Position numbers and translations under genes: made by a program. Under the pieces are notes generated by a model. That model worked only from the letters and a program-made list of their open reading frames with translations. It was not told the origin of the DNA and did no database searches. Below are positions 13,492 through 14,424 of a DNA stretch of 14,424 nucleotides, piece after piece (the stretch's first letter is position 1; the number at the start of each line of letters is the position of its first letter). This DNA comes from QHXQ01 sp036389375 (GTDB lineage Bacteria; Acidobacteriota; Blastocatellia; Pyrinomonadales; Pyrinomonadaceae). The DNA lies in the NCBI GenBank assembly GCA_036389375.1, contig DASVQA010000152.1, positions 1 to 14,424 of the forward strand. Direction: 5' to 3'.

Positions 13492-14104
13492 ATGTTCGCC
13501 GCCGGCGCGGACACGGACAAGCACGCGGGCGCGCACCGACGCGGGCTTTACCCTGCTCGAAACGACGATTGCGATGCTGGTGTTGATGATCGGTCTGCTC
13601 GGACTGGCCTCCGCCCTAGCCTTCAGCCTGAAGGTCAGCAATCGTGGCCGCAACGTCACCAATTCCAAACTGCTCGTCGTCTCCGTGATGGAGCAGATGG
13701 AGACGCTGCGTAACACCAAGCAGTTAAATTTCTGCCAGATCAGCAACACCGGTGCGACGGACTTGGCCAACTGTCTGCCCAATCCGGGCACGCCCGCCTT
13801 CGGCGGTTTCGCCACAGGCTTCCAGCCCGTCGCGCTCAACCCCGGCCCGGATGGCATTCTCGGCACTGGTGACGATCTGCTCGATGCCGGCCGCGACGGC
13901 GTCTATGGTACGGCCGATGATTTTACCAACCCGGCGCTCGGCCTCACGGGGTTCAGTCGGCAGATAATCATCACCAACTTGAGTCCGACGTTGAAGCGCA
14001 TCGAGGTCACGCTCAAATCTGCGGGCGCTGGCCCCGGCGGCGCGGCTGATCTCGTCGGCGTTAGTTATCTGAACGACAACGCGCATAGCAATTTCACGCC
14101 CTGA
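13469..14104 (+). CDS. Type IV minor pilin, PilV-like, with two DGxxGTxDD motifs
   Basis: 211 residues. Leader of 26 residues rich in Arg/Thr, then G26 | FTLLETTIAMLVLMIGLLGLASAL with Glu31 at +5: a canonical prepilin site and PilV-like N-helix. GTG at 13469 is supported by GGAGG (13454-13458) 10 nt upstream. C89 and C101 could form a disulfide loop. Two related acidic motifs lie 15 residues apart: GPDGILGTGDD (126-136) and GRDGVYGTADD (141-151), resembling Asp/Gly-rich calcium-binding loops. The end (RIEVTLKSA ... VSYLNDN) is beta-rich, as in pilin heads. Overlap with the FimT-like gene and 64 bp to the PilW-like gene indicate an operon. PilV is the best name; PulI/GspI-like is an alternative. 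Confidence 0.8.
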   Translation: MRTATWNKCSPPARTRTSTRARTDAGFTLLETTIAMLVLMIGLLGLASALAFSLKVSNRGRNVTNSKLLVVSVMEQMETLRNTKQLNFCQISNTGATDLANCLPNPGTPAFGGFATGFQPVALNPGPDGILGTGDDLLDAGRDGVYGTADDFTNPALGLTGFSRQIIITNLSPTLKRIEVTLKSAGAGPGGAADLVGVSYLNDNAHSNFTP

Positions 14105-14168
14105 GATCGTATCTGCGCCACGCGACCGCGCACGCTGGCCGTGCCGGTCGTCTTCGCGGAGGCTACTT

Positions 14169-14424
14169 ATGGATTCTCTGAAGAATGATCACGGACAGGC
14201 CGGTTACTCGCTCATCGAACTGCTGCTCGCAATGAGCTTCATGGTGGTAATCATGGGCGTCGTCTTTACCTTTGCGCGCGACAGCATGCGAACCAACGTC
14301 GTCACGATGGAAATGACCGAGGCGCAGGAGAGCGTCCGGTCGGCGCACGAGATGCTCAATCGTGATCTGATCAGCGCGGGCGACGGCCTAAACGGCATCA
14401 ATAACATCAGCCTGCCGCGCCTCT
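14169..14424 (+). CDS. Type IV minor pilin, PilW-like, truncated by the window end
   Basis: ATG at 14169 with GGAGG (14158-14162) 6 nt upstream; the frame is open to the last base (85 codons). Leader MDSLKNDHGQAG ends at Gly12, then YSLIELLLAMSFMVVIMGVVF with Glu17 at +5: a clear prepilin site. The following helix (SMRTNVVTMEMTEAQESVRSA) and EMLNRDLISAGDGLNG match PilW/PulJ-type proteins, where a long helix is followed by an R-D-L-x-x-A-G segment. The third pseudopilin in a row, in the usual order of a minor-pilin cluster; PilX- or PilY1-like genes would be expected to the right but cannot be seen. Confidence 0.85.
   Translation, partial: MDSLKNDHGQAGYSLIELLLAMSFMVVIMGVVFTFARDSMRTNVVTMEMTEAQESVRSAHEMLNRDLISAGDGLNGINNISLPRL

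Overview
The window looks like chromosome from a GC-rich, diderm, non-pathogen-like bacterium, most probably an Acidobacteriota (Blastocatellia-like). This rests on the DUF4214 tail of a secreted protein at the left edge, the form of the SpoIID/SPOR protein, the type IV minor-pilin cluster and very GC-rich third codon positions. It is inference from protein style, since no rRNA or other marker is present. No phage, insertion sequence, CRISPR, toxin-antitoxin or defence system was recognised. Most of the window is housekeeping.

Layout. Positions 1-708 (+) hold the C-terminal part of a DUF4214 protein that starts outside the window. From 9043 down to 737 nine genes run leftward on the minus strand with short gaps, probably one or a few transcription units: Gfo/Idh/MocA dehydrogenase, class C beta-lactamase-fold serine hydrolase, SPOR-SpoIID lipoprotein, small glutaredoxin-like protein, a 31-residue membrane microprotein, miaA, hfq, tmk and holB. 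The unit thus mixes envelope genes (dehydrogenase, serine hydrolase, SpoIID) with tRNA modification, RNA chaperone, dTTP supply and clamp-loader genes. The microprotein and miaA share a 4-nt stop/start overlap.

A 179-bp divergent gap (9044-9222) separates the dehydrogenase from an ArnT/PMT-like membrane glycosyltransferase (+, 9223-10851). Converging on the latter are a membrane-anchored alpha/beta-hydrolase-fold protein lacking the usual catalytic Ser and His (minus, 10890-11852) and, upstream of it, mobA (minus, 11932-12543). A 300-bp divergent control region with a sigma70-like promoter, a 12-bp palindrome and GGCCTA repeats precedes a rightward minor-pilin cluster (FimT/GspH-like, PilV-like and PilW-like, the last cut by the window end).

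The most interesting non-gene signal is a family of intergenic 7-bp-period arrays with consensus TGACNNC. They occur in three gaps, as inverted pairs in two of them. On the transcript strand each lies just 5' of a start codon that lacks a Shine-Dalgarno sequence (holB, the dehydrogenase, the hydrolase-fold gene). One array has become the last codons of tmk. A separate 77-nt imperfect hairpin sits between spoIID and the glutaredoxin gene.
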